Shown piece after piece: positions 26,201 to 34,805 of a stretch of DNA of 64,000 nt (its first letter is position 1; each line of letters begins with the position of its first letter). Location of the stretch: positions 496,001-560,000 of the forward strand of contig CAKNFJ010000001.1 of NCBI GenBank assembly GCA_930633495.1, read 5' to 3'. The stretch is from Hyphomicrobiales bacterium (lineage in GTDB: Bacteria > Pseudomonadota > Alphaproteobacteria > Rhizobiales > Beijerinckiaceae). A program made the translations under genes and the position numbers. The notes under the pieces are model-generated. The model was not told the DNA's origin. It did not search any database and worked only from the letters and a program-made list of their open reading frames with translations.

Positions 26201-27738
26201 CCGGACAGGACCAGCTTGAGCGCCTCGAAATCGGCCGTGCCGTCATCCTGCCCGGTGCCGCGCAGGGTGAAGGTGACCTTGTCGCCCACCGCCCGCGCCA
26301 GCGCCTTGTCGGCCAGCGCGATGCCGCTGGCCTCGCCGTCGGAGGTCAGTGCGATCCGGGTCCCCGGCTGGCCGATCGTGCCCGTCGGGGTGGCATTGAA
26401 GCTGAGCCCGACCTTGCCGAAACGGCCGACGGGCATTTTGGCGTCGCGCGCGTCGAGCGTCGCCACCACGGTCGGCCCAGCCACCGGGCCGCGGATCGTG
26501 GCGTCGAAGGCGAGCTTGCCGATCTCGGTGCCCGAGGCGACGGTGCGCCCGTCGGCATTCGGGCGCGATGCCGCACCGACGCGGATGTCGAGCGTCCTGT
26601 CGGCATTGTAGCGGCCGAGCACGTCGAGACGCGCCAGCGCCGAGACCAGGGCCAGATTGCGGATATCGACGCCGCCATCGTCGCGAAGCCCGACCGCGCC
26701 GTCGAGCCGCGTCGAGCCGGCGAAGACCGGCGCTACCGGCGGCGGCATCAGCCCTTCGATGCGCGCGTCGAGTGCCAGGGCAAGCTGGCGCTCGACGCCT
26801 GCGCGAGTAAGCGTCGCGGAGCCGTCGGCGCCGATCGTCGGCCCCGCAGTGAAGGTCAGGTTCGAGCGGAAGGAATCGAGCGGACCGTCGCCGTTGAGAT
26901 CGAGCTTCACCGGCGGCTCGCCGGGCAGCCCGGCGACCTTCGAGATCAGCCCGCCGGCCGGCTCGTCGAGCTTGGCGGCAAGCTGCAGGCGCGTCGATTG
27001 CGGCACGAAGGCGAGATTGACGTTGAAGGTGCCGCCCATGTCGAGGCGGCGTGCGTCGAGCTTCAGATCGAGCCCCTCGCTCGGCGGTCCGAGGGTGGCC
27101 GAGCCAGTGGCCCCGAAACGCGCCGCCACGCCGATAACCGGCGCGCCCAAGGCCAGTTCGTTGAGCTGCAAGGCGCGCAGGATCACCTTGAGCGGCAGCT
27201 CGGGCAGGATCGGCTCGTTGCTCGGCGGCGCCGTGCCGGCCGGCTGGGGAGCGGGCCTGCGCAGGATCTCCAGCTTGCCGATTTCGAGCCGGTCGACATC
27301 GAGACGGCGCAACAGGAGCGCGCTGCGGGTCCAGATCAGCCGGACGCGGTCGAGGCGCAGCCAGGCGCCATCGCGATCCGACAGGACGACGTCGCGGATC
27401 TCGACGTCGGAGGACAGCGCGCCGTTGACGGCGCCGATCGAGACCTGGCTGGTATCGCTGGACAAGGCCTTGGAGATCAGGTCGGCGACGATGCCGCGAT
27501 CGGTCTGGGCATTCTGGGCGAAACCACCGAAATGGGCGGAAGCGAGGAAGCCCGCCACGAGCAGGGCGACAAGCCCCGCCACCTTGCGAACCCTCATCCT
27601 GAGGAGCCGTAAAGCGGCATCTCGAAGGATGGTCCAAGAGGTTCTGGAGCCCGCTTGAGCGCCCTTCGACACGCGCCTTTCGGCACTCCCCAGGACGAGG
27701 GCTTTCAGATCAGCGAGGCGGTTCAGGACGCGGCGCAT
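23296..27738 (-). CDS. tamB: Translocation and assembly module protein TamB (DUF490)
   Basis: Large inner-membrane-anchored periplasm-spanning protein that works with TamA in outer-membrane protein or lipid transport. 1480 residues: an N-terminal hydrophobic anchor (about 50-68, VAGLVALLVAGFLASAHFGG), a long beta-rich AsmA-like middle, and the C-terminal DUF490 domain ending in AEAGADGSAAVGVGAEWEY. GRLTFGGGLMPELDF and PDQPNFAFTSQPELPQDEVL are diagnostic. The ATG overlaps the tamA stop by one base (TGATG), indicating coupling. A family D repeat encodes roughly residues 36-48, just before the anchor, so an internal ATG at 27597 is an alternative start. The first 47 residues are therefore uncertain. 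Confidence 0.92.
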   Translation of the reverse strand: MRRVLNRLADLKALVLGSAERRVSKGAQAGSRTSWTILRDAALRLLRMRVRKVAGLVALLVAGFLASAHFGGFAQNAQTDRGIVADLISKALSSDTSQVSIGAVNGALSSDVEIRDVVLSDRDGAWLRLDRVRLIWTRSALLLRRLDVDRLEIGKLEILRRPAPQPAGTAPPSNEPILPELPLKVILRALQLNELALGAPVIGVAARFGATGSATLGPPSEGLDLKLDARRLDMGGTFNVNLAFVPQSTRLQLAAKLDEPAGGLISKVAGLPGEPPVKLDLNGDGPLDSFRSNLTFTAGPTIGADGSATLTRAGVERQLALALDARIEGLMPPPVAPVFAGSTRLDGAVGLRDDGGVDIRNLALVSALARLDVLGRYNADRTLDIRVGAASRPNADGRTVASGTEIGKLAFDATIRGPVAGPTVVATLDARDAKMPVGRFGKVGLSFNATPTGTIGQPGTRIALTSDGEASGIALADKALARAVGDKVTFTLRGTGQDDGTADFEALKLVLSGVELDYKGKLGQARVLGQLKAVLPDLARLSGLAERPLGGRAEVTADLDATPRLNNYTATLDGKAERLATGAATLDRLLAGNLTLAGRVNALAGDYTVNGLRVAGQHAAFTADGSLGRQQSSLKLALGLPDLKRADPRLSGRGDVTAEITGPQNRLDATARIALANATALGRPVPRLAIDAVAKDLQGALSARVGLSGEVDSRPATGTIELARQADDGWNLSTLDLAVGSVKLNGALTLDPASRAAGRLKLAARNLDDLSALALTKLGGQLDADIVLAAPGGRQDLDLTARGSRLAGPSMSIDKLDATIGARDIYGRPMLDAAIAVDRAVAAGEVISAIRFDSKGAPDASAFTLSANARGFALKSAGRLVPGEPLKLELASFDARRDGRAITLANPASFSFPASGVEIANLALMIDKGRVTLDGRAGSALDLRFAARDVPLSAARIASPNLNLSGTLNAEAQIKGRPGELSGPWKLRIAQLVTPETRQAGLPPVEIAGEGALQGDATSVSASVNAGRGASLTLRGTAPLNATGALNLSAQGRVDAALANTTLGANGQRVTGSVALDMRASGTASAPHLSGNATLSNGSFTDALQGIRLDAVEARIAANGDNLTIERASARTPNGGTLSASGQVRIDPAAGFPGNLRIRGERAQLVSSGLVTAVAGMNLELSGPLAQRPRIGGRIDIASLEVSVPDRLPASLRPVDGIKHLNARGTAAARLAAARKAQQARGRRAAPAFDAALALTVSAPNRVFIRGRGIDAELGGEIRVSGTSSAPVLNGGFELRRGRLNVLTQRLDFSRGRLTFGGGLMPELDFVAQTSAGDVTAKIIVTGPADQPNFAFTSQPELPQDEVLSRLLFARASGSLSPFQALQLAQAAAQFAGGGGDDTFERLRKSLGVDNLDIQMGAGGPTVGASRYINDNISVGVKVGSKPEDSGVSVGVDVTKRLKLQAEAGADGSAAVGVGAEWEY
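27592..27632. repeat. Family D repeat copy 2, inside the tamB 5' coding region
   Basis: CCTCATCCTGAGGAGCCG at the left and CTCGAAGGATGG at the right match the element at 5593-5641. It lies in frame within the presumed N-terminus of TamB and its GGATGAGG end supplies an in-frame ATG. Confidence 0.75.
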
Positions 27739-29750
27739 CAGAAGGCCTGCCCAACGCTGACATAGAGCGCGACCGGCTTGTCGCCCTTGCGCGGATTGAG
27801 CGGGGCCGCGACATCGACGCGGATCGGCCCGATGCCGGTATAGTAGCGCAAGCCCAGGCCCGCGGCCATCTGCAGCTTCTGCTTGCCATCCGGGAAGCTC
27901 GATTCGAAGGCCGTTCCGGCATCGAAGAAGGGCACGATACCGATGGTGTCGGTGACCCTGATGCGAGCCTCGGCCGACAGTTCCAGCAGACTGCGCCCGC
28001 CGACGACCTGATGGAACGGCCCCAGCGGCGCGATACTGCGATAGGCATAGCCGCGCACGGAGCCGCCGCCGCCGGCATAGAAGAGCCGTGTGGGCGGGAT
28101 CTCGTTCAAGCTCGCGCCCGCGACCGAGCCGAAGCCGATGCGGCCGGCGAGGATGTAGCGCGCGTCCTCGTCGAGGGCATAATAGGCGGAAACCGCCGCC
28201 TTCGTCTGGTAGATGCCGACCGTCGACCCCAGGAAGGTCGGATAGGGCGCGAAGGAGGCGTTGACGCGAAGCCCGCGCGTCGGGTCGAGCAGGCTGTCGG
28301 TCGAGTCGTATTTCACCGAGAGCGGGATGCCGACCAATGTGTAGGTGATCTGGCCGAGCACGTCGCTGGTCTGGCCGCGTTCGACTTCGAGGCCAGCCTG
28401 GATCGAGAAGGTATCGCTGAAACGGCGCATGATCGCCGTGGTGGCGTTGGCATAGCGCGCCGTGTAGCCGCCGTAACGGTTCGTGCCGACGCGCTCGCGC
28501 GTCGCGACGCCGTCGACCAGCCAGTCGTAGCGGCTGCCGCCGAGCGCCGGCTTGATGAAGCTGAAGCCGAAGCGGCCGCCGAGATCCGACTCCTTGAAAT
28601 CACCGAAGTTCTGAATCTTGGTGCCGTCGATCCGCGGCGTCAGGAAGATGCTGCCTTCGAGCCGCAATCGCTCGGCGCCGCCGAAGAGGTTGCGATGCTC
28701 CCAATAGGTCTTCACCGCCGGGCCATCGATCGTCGAATAGCGCGCCGAGAAGCCGAGCAGGCGCTTCGGCCGTTCGGTGACGTCGACGAAGATCGGCAGG
28801 TTGCCGGCGCGGTCGAGCCTGTCGCCTTCGCGAATGCGTACGGAGCCGACCGCGGGAATTCGCCCGATCGAGCGGCGCATATCGGCGAGCGCCTTCGGCG
28901 AGTAGGGATCGCCCGGCTCCAGATAGATGAAGGAGCGCACGACCTCGGGCGGAATATCGTCGGTCTGGCCAAGCGTGATGTCGCCGAAGCCGGCAAGCGG
29001 GCCGGGATCGAGAACGTAGGTCACGTCCATGATGCCGGTGGCATGGTCGACCACCGGCCTGAGTTCGACCATCTTGGCGAGCGGGCGCGACTGGGCACGC
29101 ATATAGTCGACCAGCGCCGCCTGCGCACCCCGCAGCGCCGCCGAGGTGGCGGGTTCGCCCTCCTTCAGCCGCGAGACCTTGAGCGGGTTGGCGATCGCCG
29201 GCGGGCCGGACTCGTCGCGCTCCACGACTTCGATCTTGCGCAGGCCGAAGACCTTGCCGGGCCGGACCTTCACCGTGATCGGCACCGCATCGCGGTTGCG
29301 GTGCGCTTCCAGCGCCCGAACCAGCACGGCGTTCGGCTCCACGCCGAGGGTCAGCGTCACGCCGTCGACGATCATCGCGACATCGGCGTTGAAATAGCCT
29401 TGCGACCAGAGCGCATCGACCAGCGGCTTGAAATCGGTGGCCATGCGACGCGCCAGGCTCTCGCCATCGGGCGGCGCGTCCTGGCGCAGCCGATAGAGCA
29501 GCGAGGCATCCTGCAGGGTGCGGGTGAGCGCCTTGGCGCCTTCGGCGTCGCCGAGATCGAAATCGAGCCTGTAGGGCAGAGTCGAAGGGCTCGGCGCCGG
29601 CGGCTCGTCCTTCTTGGTGAAGAGGCCGAAGACATCGAGCGACGAGAGATCGAAAGCCCGGGCAGTATCAGCCTGCAGGCCCAGCAGTGTGGCAAGCGCA
29701 CAGCCGCCGCTCAGTGCGACAGCATGCCCCGCCCTACGCCAAAACCGCAT
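27738..29750 (-). CDS. tamA: Outer-membrane assembly protein TamA (BamA/Omp85 family)
   Basis: Omp85-type outer-membrane barrel that partners TamB. About 670 residues: signal peptide (MRFWRRAGHAVALSGGCALA), POTRA domains (about 55-320), then a C-terminal 16-strand barrel with GGGGSVRGYAYRSI (the lid-lock loop region), DAGTAF and GIGPIRVDVAAPLNP, ending in an aromatic residue (YVSVGQAF). The start at 29750 is chosen for GGAGG upstream and a proper signal peptide; a longer frame to 29879 is not conserved-looking. It forms a tamA-tamB operon with a one-base overlap. Confidence 0.94.
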   Translation of the reverse strand: MRFWRRAGHAVALSGGCALATLLGLQADTARAFDLSSLDVFGLFTKKDEPPAPSPSTLPYRLDFDLGDAEGAKALTRTLQDASLLYRLRQDAPPDGESLARRMATDFKPLVDALWSQGYFNADVAMIVDGVTLTLGVEPNAVLVRALEAHRNRDAVPITVKVRPGKVFGLRKIEVVERDESGPPAIANPLKVSRLKEGEPATSAALRGAQAALVDYMRAQSRPLAKMVELRPVVDHATGIMDVTYVLDPGPLAGFGDITLGQTDDIPPEVVRSFIYLEPGDPYSPKALADMRRSIGRIPAVGSVRIREGDRLDRAGNLPIFVDVTERPKRLLGFSARYSTIDGPAVKTYWEHRNLFGGAERLRLEGSIFLTPRIDGTKIQNFGDFKESDLGGRFGFSFIKPALGGSRYDWLVDGVATRERVGTNRYGGYTARYANATTAIMRRFSDTFSIQAGLEVERGQTSDVLGQITYTLVGIPLSVKYDSTDSLLDPTRGLRVNASFAPYPTFLGSTVGIYQTKAAVSAYYALDEDARYILAGRIGFGSVAGASLNEIPPTRLFYAGGGGSVRGYAYRSIAPLGPFHQVVGGRSLLELSAEARIRVTDTIGIVPFFDAGTAFESSFPDGKQKLQMAAGLGLRYYTGIGPIRVDVAAPLNPRKGDKPVALYVSVGQAF

Positions 29751-29978
29751 CCACCCTCCAAGCCACCCCGCCACACAATCGAAACGGCGTCCAAAACCCA
29801 TCGCCATCATAGGGCGGGAGCGGATACACGCAATGCTCAAGGATCCCGCGGGTTTTCCGGAGGGTCCCAAAACGGGCAAACTCTGTTCCGAAAATGCCTA
29901 ACCATTGGTTCCCAAACGTCATGAACAGCACGGGCGCACGTCGCGGCCCACCGCCCCGCCGTGGATCGCCCCGAGATC

Positions 29979-30734
29979 CTATCGCAGCGTCAGGTTCACC
30001 GTCGCCAGCGGCGCGAGCTTCGTCACCACCTCGCCCTTGCCGGGCGCGAGCACGCCGCCGCAGAGGCTTCCCGTCGTGACGATCTGGCCGGCGCGGAGGC
30101 TGCCGAGATTGTCGTGCTTGCGATTGGCCCAGGCCAGGAACGGCACCATCGGATCGCCATTGCCGTGAACCGCGGGCTGATCATAGATCGTGACGCCGTT
30201 GAGCGAGATGAAGCAGCTCAGGCCGGCAAGATCATCCAGCGTCGCGATCGCGACCTCCGGGCCGAGGATGTAGCCGCCATGGCCCATCGCATCCGCGAGC
30301 CAGAGCGGAAAAGCGACCTTGCCGAACCAGTTGGCGAGGCGGCTCTCGACGATCTCGATGCCGAGATAGGCCTTGTCGCAGCAGGCGAGCAGCTCCTCGC
30401 GTGAATAGGGCCGATCCGGGCGGAACGGCACGTCGCGCGACAGCCTGAGCGCCAGCTCGATCTCGACGCGCAATTCCGCGCCGGCAACCGCTTCATAGAC
30501 GCCGCCCGGAGCGGGATAGGGGCCAGGCATCAGGCCGGCGATCGGCGTGCCGTCCTCGGCTATGCCCACCTTCCAGCCGGCCTCCGGCAGGCCCAGCGCC
30601 TGGCCGATGGCGGCCTGCGCGGCGAGGCCGTCAGCCAGCGTCTCCGGGACCGGCAGGCTCGCCGTCTCGATCAGGGAGCGGTCGCGGCGGGCCCGCACGA
30701 GCGCATCGCGCACGGTCTCGACGGTGGTCGGCAT
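29979..30734 (-). CDS. 2-keto-4-pentenoate hydratase-like protein (MhpD/FAH superfamily)
   Basis: A 251-residue member of the hydratase/decarboxylase group of the fumarylacetoacetase superfamily, enzymes of aromatic meta-cleavage pathways. Visible motifs are GWKVGIAEDGTPIAGLMPG, AELRVEIELALRLSRDVPF with metal-binding acidic residues, and EIVESRLANW. The C-terminus has GSLCGGVLAPGKGEVV. The start at 30734 follows AGAGGGA. No other meta-cleavage gene is adjacent, so the substrate is uncertain. Divergent from the DUF4142 gene. Confidence 0.85.
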   Translation of the reverse strand: MPTTVETVRDALVRARRDRSLIETASLPVPETLADGLAAQAAIGQALGLPEAGWKVGIAEDGTPIAGLMPGPYPAPGGVYEAVAGAELRVEIELALRLSRDVPFRPDRPYSREELLACCDKAYLGIEIVESRLANWFGKVAFPLWLADAMGHGGYILGPEVAIATLDDLAGLSCFISLNGVTIYDQPAVHGNGDPMVPFLAWANRKHDNLGSLRAGQIVTTGSLCGGVLAPGKGEVVTKLAPLATVNLTLR

Positions 30735-30865
30735 GGAATTCCCTCTGCATCGGCAAGGCGGAGCGCCTCCCTCCGTGCTAGCGCAGCGCCCCCGGAGCGA
30801 CAAGGCGCCCTTGCGGCACCCATCCATGCGACGGAACCTGTGGCTCGCTTGCCGGTTGCCAGACC

Positions 30866-31390
30866 ATGATCGGCGCTCGCCCCCTTTTCCCGCGAATCCT
30901 GGCCTCCGGCCTTGCAGCTGCAGCCCTTTTCGGTGCCGTGGCAGCCTGGGCGCAAGACGTGATCTCCGCGCAGGATTTCGTCAGCCGGACTGCCGTCGCC
31001 GCCATGTTCGGCGTGGAATCGGCAACGCTTGCCCTGCACAAGAGCAATACGCCCGCCATCAAGGACTTCGCCCATGGCCTCGCGGACGAGAACGCCGCGG
31101 CGACGAGCGGTCTGCGCCGCATCATCGCCAAGCGCTCGGACATCGCCTTGCCCGAACGCCCCGACGGCAAGCATCTCGCCCTGTTGCGGAACCTCGCCGA
31201 CAAGCAAGGAAGCGAATTCGACAGCGCCTATGTCGAAGCCCAGCGCGGAACGCACCGCGAAGCCGCAGCGCTGATGGAGCGCTACGCGCAGCGCGGCGAG
31301 GATCCGGAATTGAAGCGTTTCGCAGAGCAGTCGTTGCCGGCGTTCAGAGCGCTCGATCAGAAGGCAAGGGAATTGCCGAACGGACCCTAG
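30866..31390 (+). CDS. DUF4142 domain-containing exported protein
   Basis: A 174-residue predicted periplasmic protein with a signal peptide (about 1-29, ending VAAWAQD) and a four-helix DUF4142 domain (ferritin-like fold) covering the rest. Segments such as SAQDFVSRTAVAAMFGVESA, DFAHGLADENAAATSGLR and YVEAQRGTHREAAALMERYA are typical. Function of the family is unknown; many members are stress-induced envelope proteins. It is a single gene between a divergent hydratase and the ABC operon. Confidence 0.85.
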   Translation: MIGARPLFPRILASGLAAAALFGAVAAWAQDVISAQDFVSRTAVAAMFGVESATLALHKSNTPAIKDFAHGLADENAAATSGLRRIIAKRSDIALPERPDGKHLALLRNLADKQGSEFDSAYVEAQRGTHREAAALMERYAQRGEDPELKRFAEQSLPAFRALDQKARELPNGP

Positions 31391-31580
31391 CCCGAAAGCC
31401 GACCCGGCCCGACCTTTGACGGGCGAACGCTGCCCACCTCGTCGCCTCTGGACATCACGCCCCAAAGCCGCGCAAGAAGCACTTGGCTAGGCTGCCGCGC
31501 GAGTGTGCAAGCCTGCAACGCCATGTGCGCCCGCAGCGGCGCGAGCGGCGAATCAAGAAACGGTCTGGGAGGATTCGGGA

Positions 31581-32717
31581 ATGAAATCGCTTTGGGTCAT
31601 GGCGGCCGCGCTCGGTGCCGCCCTCAGCCTGCCCGCGCAGGCGCAGGACAAGGTCAAGCTGGTCGACGTCATCGAATTGTCGGGTGCAGGCGCCGCCGCC
31701 GGCACCAACTGGAAGAACGGCGCCGACATGGCCGCCGCCGACATCAACGCCAAGGGCGGCATCCTCGGCAAGCAGGTCGAGATCGTCCATTACGATACGC
31801 AGACCAATCCGGGGAACACCCGCGCCGCCGTGCAGCGCGGCATCGACGAGGGCGCCTATGCCATCCTCGGCCCGATCTTCTCGGGCCCGATCGGCGCCTC
31901 GATGCAGATCTCGCAGCGCGCCGAAGTCGCGCAGATCGTCGGCGGCGAGGCGGCCGGCTTCACCAAGCAGGGCAACCCCTTCATCTTCCGCACCTCGCTC
32001 AGCCAGACGGCGGCGATGCCGAAGATCGCCCAATATCTGAAGGACACCGTCAAGGCCGGCTCGATCGCCGTGGTCTGGGTCAATAACGACTTCGGCAAGG
32101 GCGGGCGCGACGCCATCCTGCCCGAGCTCGAGAAGGCCGGCATCAAGGTCGCCGTCGACGTCTCGACCGAACAGGGCCAGGCCGATTTCACCGCCGACGC
32201 GATCAAGGTGAAGAACGCCAATGCCGATGCCGTCTTCGTCTATCTGAACGAGGAGGAAAGCGCCCGCTTCCTGCGCGCCGCCAAGCAGCAGGGCATCACC
32301 AAGCCGCTGATCGGCGAGACGACGCTGCTTGGCGCCAAGGTGCTGGAGCTCGCCGGCGACGCCGCCAATGGTGCCCGGGGTCATGTCGGCCTCTCGACCG
32401 ACGCGCCGATTCCCACCCTGCAGGAGTTCGGCAAGCGCTATCGCGAGAAATACGGCTTCGCCTCCGACCATAACGGCATCAAGGGCTACATGGCCGTCTT
32501 CATGGTGAAATGGGCGACCGAGAAGCAGAAGAAGCTCGACAGGAAGGGTCTCGCCGACACGCTGCGCGGCGCCACCATCAAGGCAAGCGAGGAGCCGGGC
32601 ATCCTGATGGATACGGTGATCGAGCAGAACGGCGATCTCGACCGCGAAAGCTTCCTCGCCGAGGTCGTCAACGGCAGGCAGGTGATCAACACCACCCTGC
32701 CCCGGATCAAGCCGTAA
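31581..32717 (+). CDS. ABC transporter substrate-binding protein, branched-chain amino acid type
   Basis: Periplasmic binding protein of the LivK/HAAT family, about 378 residues. Signal peptide 1-23 (MAAALGAALSLPAQAQ), then ligand-binding lobes with VIELSGAGAAAGTNWKNGAD, INAKGGILGKQVEIVHYDTQ and IGPIFSGPIGASMQI-type features. The start at 31581 follows GGGAGG and leads directly into the signal peptide; the longer frame from 31503 does not. It is the first gene of an SBP-permease-permease-ATPase-ATPase operon. A family B repeat (32742-32894) lies between it and the permease gene. Ligand could be an amino acid, amide or urea. Confidence 0.92.
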   Translation: MKSLWVMAAALGAALSLPAQAQDKVKLVDVIELSGAGAAAGTNWKNGADMAAADINAKGGILGKQVEIVHYDTQTNPGNTRAAVQRGIDEGAYAILGPIFSGPIGASMQISQRAEVAQIVGGEAAGFTKQGNPFIFRTSLSQTAAMPKIAQYLKDTVKAGSIAVVWVNNDFGKGGRDAILPELEKAGIKVAVDVSTEQGQADFTADAIKVKNANADAVFVYLNEEESARFLRAAKQQGITKPLIGETTLLGAKVLELAGDAANGARGHVGLSTDAPIPTLQEFGKRYREKYGFASDHNGIKGYMAVFMVKWATEKQKKLDRKGLADTLRGATIKASEEPGILMDTVIEQNGDLDRESFLAEVVNGRQVINTTLPRIKP

Positions 32718-32741
32718 GGCTGAACCCCACCACGACGCCAA

Positions 32742-32894
32742 CCCCTCCCCCTTGTGGGGAGGGGAAGGGGTGGGGGTCGTAAAGGCAGGCACTGCGTCCA
32801 GGCGATAGACGCGGCGCCGGATCCAGCATGCCCTTTCCAACGATCGCCAAGCGGCACCACCCCCACCCCATCCCCTCCCCGCAAGGGGGAGGGG
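32742..32894. repeat. 153-bp hairpin-ended element, family B copy 1
   Basis: The left end (CCCCTCCCCCTTGTGGGGAG..., then GGGGTGGGGGTCG) and right end (CACCCCCACCCCATCCCCTC..., GCAAGGGGGAGGGG) are inverted repeats of about 40 bp, each with its own internal hairpin. It sits between the substrate-binding-protein gene and the LivH-type permease gene, inside the operon. Confidence 0.85.
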
Positions 32895-32925
32895 TGAGGC
32901 CGAGCCAACCGAACCCAGATCAGTC

Positions 32926-33804
32926 ATGGCCGAATTCATCGCCTATCTCATCGCCGGCATCGCCACGGGTGCGATCTACGCGCTCGCCGCGATCGGCTTC
33001 ACGCTGGTCTGGCAGACCTCGCAGACGATCAACTTCGCCCAGGGCGAGTTCGTCATGCTGCCGGCCGTGCTGATCCTGCTCGCGGTCAAGCTGTTCGGCA
33101 TGCCGCTCTGGGCCGGCGGAGTGCTCGGCATCGCGGTTTTCCTGCTGGTCTTCGGTGCCGGCTTCAAGCTCGTCGTCGTCGATCCAATGATCAAGCATGG
33201 CGTGCTGCCGCTCGCCATCGCGACCATGGCGCTGTCGATCATCATGAAGGAAGGCGCCAAGGACGGGTTCTCGGCCGAGGCGCAAAGCTTTCCCTCGCTG
33301 GTGCCGACCGACATGGTCAATCTGCTGGGCGCGTCGATCTCGCTGCAGCATCTCGCCATCATCGTCGTCGCCTTCGCGGCGATCGGCCTGCTGCAATGGT
33401 TCGTCGGCGGCACGCGGCTCGGCCGGCAGATGCAGGCGACGGCGCAGAACCCAACCGTCGCGCGCATCCTCGGCATCCCGGTCGAGCGGATGGTGCTGCT
33501 GACCTTCCTGCTCAATGCCGCGCTCGCGGTCGTCGCCTCGCTGCTGATCTCGCCGATCTATCTGGCGAAATTCTCGAATGGCGAGACCATCGGCCTTTTC
33601 GCCTTCATCGCCGCCATCGTCGGCGGCTTCAACCAGGTGCGCGGCGCGCTCGTCGGCGGCATCCTGATCGGCGTCGCGGATTCGCTGGCCGCCGCCTATA
33701 TCTCGACCCAATACCGGCTCGCCGTGCCGCTGGTCCTGCTCGTCGCCATCATCCTGGTCAAGCCGGAGGGGCTGATGGGTCGCAAGGAGGAGCGCCGCGT
33801 ATGA
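32926..33804 (+). CDS. ABC transporter permease, LivH type
   Basis: A 292-residue inner-membrane permease of the branched-chain amino acid transporter family, with about eight hydrophobic spans. LivH signatures include IATGAIYALAAIGFTLVWQT near the N-terminus, TINFAQGEFVML, and GRQMQATAQNPTVARILGI, the coupling helix for the ATPase. It follows the binding-protein gene after a family B repeat and overlaps the next permease gene by four bases (ATGA). Confidence 0.94.
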   Translation: MAEFIAYLIAGIATGAIYALAAIGFTLVWQTSQTINFAQGEFVMLPAVLILLAVKLFGMPLWAGGVLGIAVFLLVFGAGFKLVVVDPMIKHGVLPLAIATMALSIIMKEGAKDGFSAEAQSFPSLVPTDMVNLLGASISLQHLAIIVVAFAAIGLLQWFVGGTRLGRQMQATAQNPTVARILGIPVERMVLLTFLLNAALAVVASLLISPIYLAKFSNGETIGLFAFIAAIVGGFNQVRGALVGGILIGVADSLAAAYISTQYRLAVPLVLLVAIILVKPEGLMGRKEERRV

Positions 33805-34805
33805 GCGCCCCTGCCGTCCAGACTTCCGCGCCCCCACGCCGCCCGGCCCGCCGGATCGATGCTGCGCTGATCGCGCTCATTCTCGGCGCCGTCATTCTCT
33901 GGTTCGCGCCGGTCGGGATGGGTCGCTACGGCACCTATGTGCTCTCGCTCTGGCTCGTCATGAGCATCGGCGTGATGGGGCTCAACCTCACCCTCGGCTA
34001 TGCCGGCCAGACCTCGCTGGCGCAGGCCGCCTTCATGGGCCTCGGAGCCTACGCCACAGCGATCCTGACCACGAAATACGGGGTGAGCTGGTACGTCGCC
34101 TTCGCCCTTTCAGGGCTGCTGACCTTCACCGTGGGACTGCTGCTCGGCTTCCCGGCGCTGCGCGTCCGCACCCATTACCTTGCCTTCGTCACCCTCGCCT
34201 TCTCGACGCTGATCTGGCTCGTGCTGCGCAACGAGCAATGGCTGACCGGCGGCGTCTTCGGGATCTCGAACATCAACCGCCCGGACTTCTTCGGCATCAA
34301 GCTGTTCGGCGCGCTCGAATTCCATCGCTTCGTCGTCATCGTCACGCTGATTCTCTCGCTCAAGCTGTGGTGGCTGATCCGCTCGCCCTGGGGCCGCGCC
34401 TTCACGGCTTTGCGGGAGAACCCGGTAAGGGCCGCGAGCCTCGGCGTCGACACCCGCGCCTACACGCTGCTGGCCTTCGCGATCGGCTCGGCCTATGGCG
34501 GCTTCTCTGGCTCGCTCTACGCGCCATTGGTCGAGTTCATCGACCCCTCTCCCTTCTCGCTGTCGCAGAGCCTGTTCCTGCTGCTGATGGTCGTCGCAGG
34601 CGGGGCCGGCTATCTCTTCGGCCCCTTCGTCGGCGCGCTGCTCGGCGTCGTGCTGCCGGAATGGCTGCGCTTCGCCGGCTCGCTCTACCTCATCATCTTC
34701 GCGACGATCGTGCTCGCCCTGCTCGTCATCTGCCCGCAGGGCGTCAGCGGCCTCGTCGAGCGCGGCTGGAATGCCATACGGCGCAAGACCGGAGGCGCGC
34801 GATGA
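33801..34805 (+). CDS. ABC transporter permease, LivM type
   Basis: A 334-residue permease with around ten hydrophobic segments. LivM hallmarks are GLNLTLGYAGQTSLAQAAFM, PALRVRTHYLAFVTLAFST and GRAFTALRENPVRAASLGVD. The start MSAPAVQTSAP overlaps the stop of the LivH gene (ATGA), and its own stop overlaps the LivG start in the same way, so the three are translationally coupled. The first 18 residues are Pro/Arg-rich and cytoplasmic. Confidence 0.94.
   Translation: MSAPAVQTSAPPRRPARRIDAALIALILGAVILWFAPVGMGRYGTYVLSLWLVMSIGVMGLNLTLGYAGQTSLAQAAFMGLGAYATAILTTKYGVSWYVAFALSGLLTFTVGLLLGFPALRVRTHYLAFVTLAFSTLIWLVLRNEQWLTGGVFGISNINRPDFFGIKLFGALEFHRFVVIVTLILSLKLWWLIRSPWGRAFTALRENPVRAASLGVDTRAYTLLAFAIGSAYGGFSGSLYAPLVEFIDPSPFSLSQSLFLLLMVVAGGAGYLFGPFVGALLGVVLPEWLRFAGSLYLIIFATIVLALLVICPQGVSGLVERGWNAIRRKTGGAR

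Noticed and set aside
23824-27612. 1262-residue plus-strand open frame antisense to tamB
   Set aside because: No recognisable domain; it is the shadow of the TamB reading frame.
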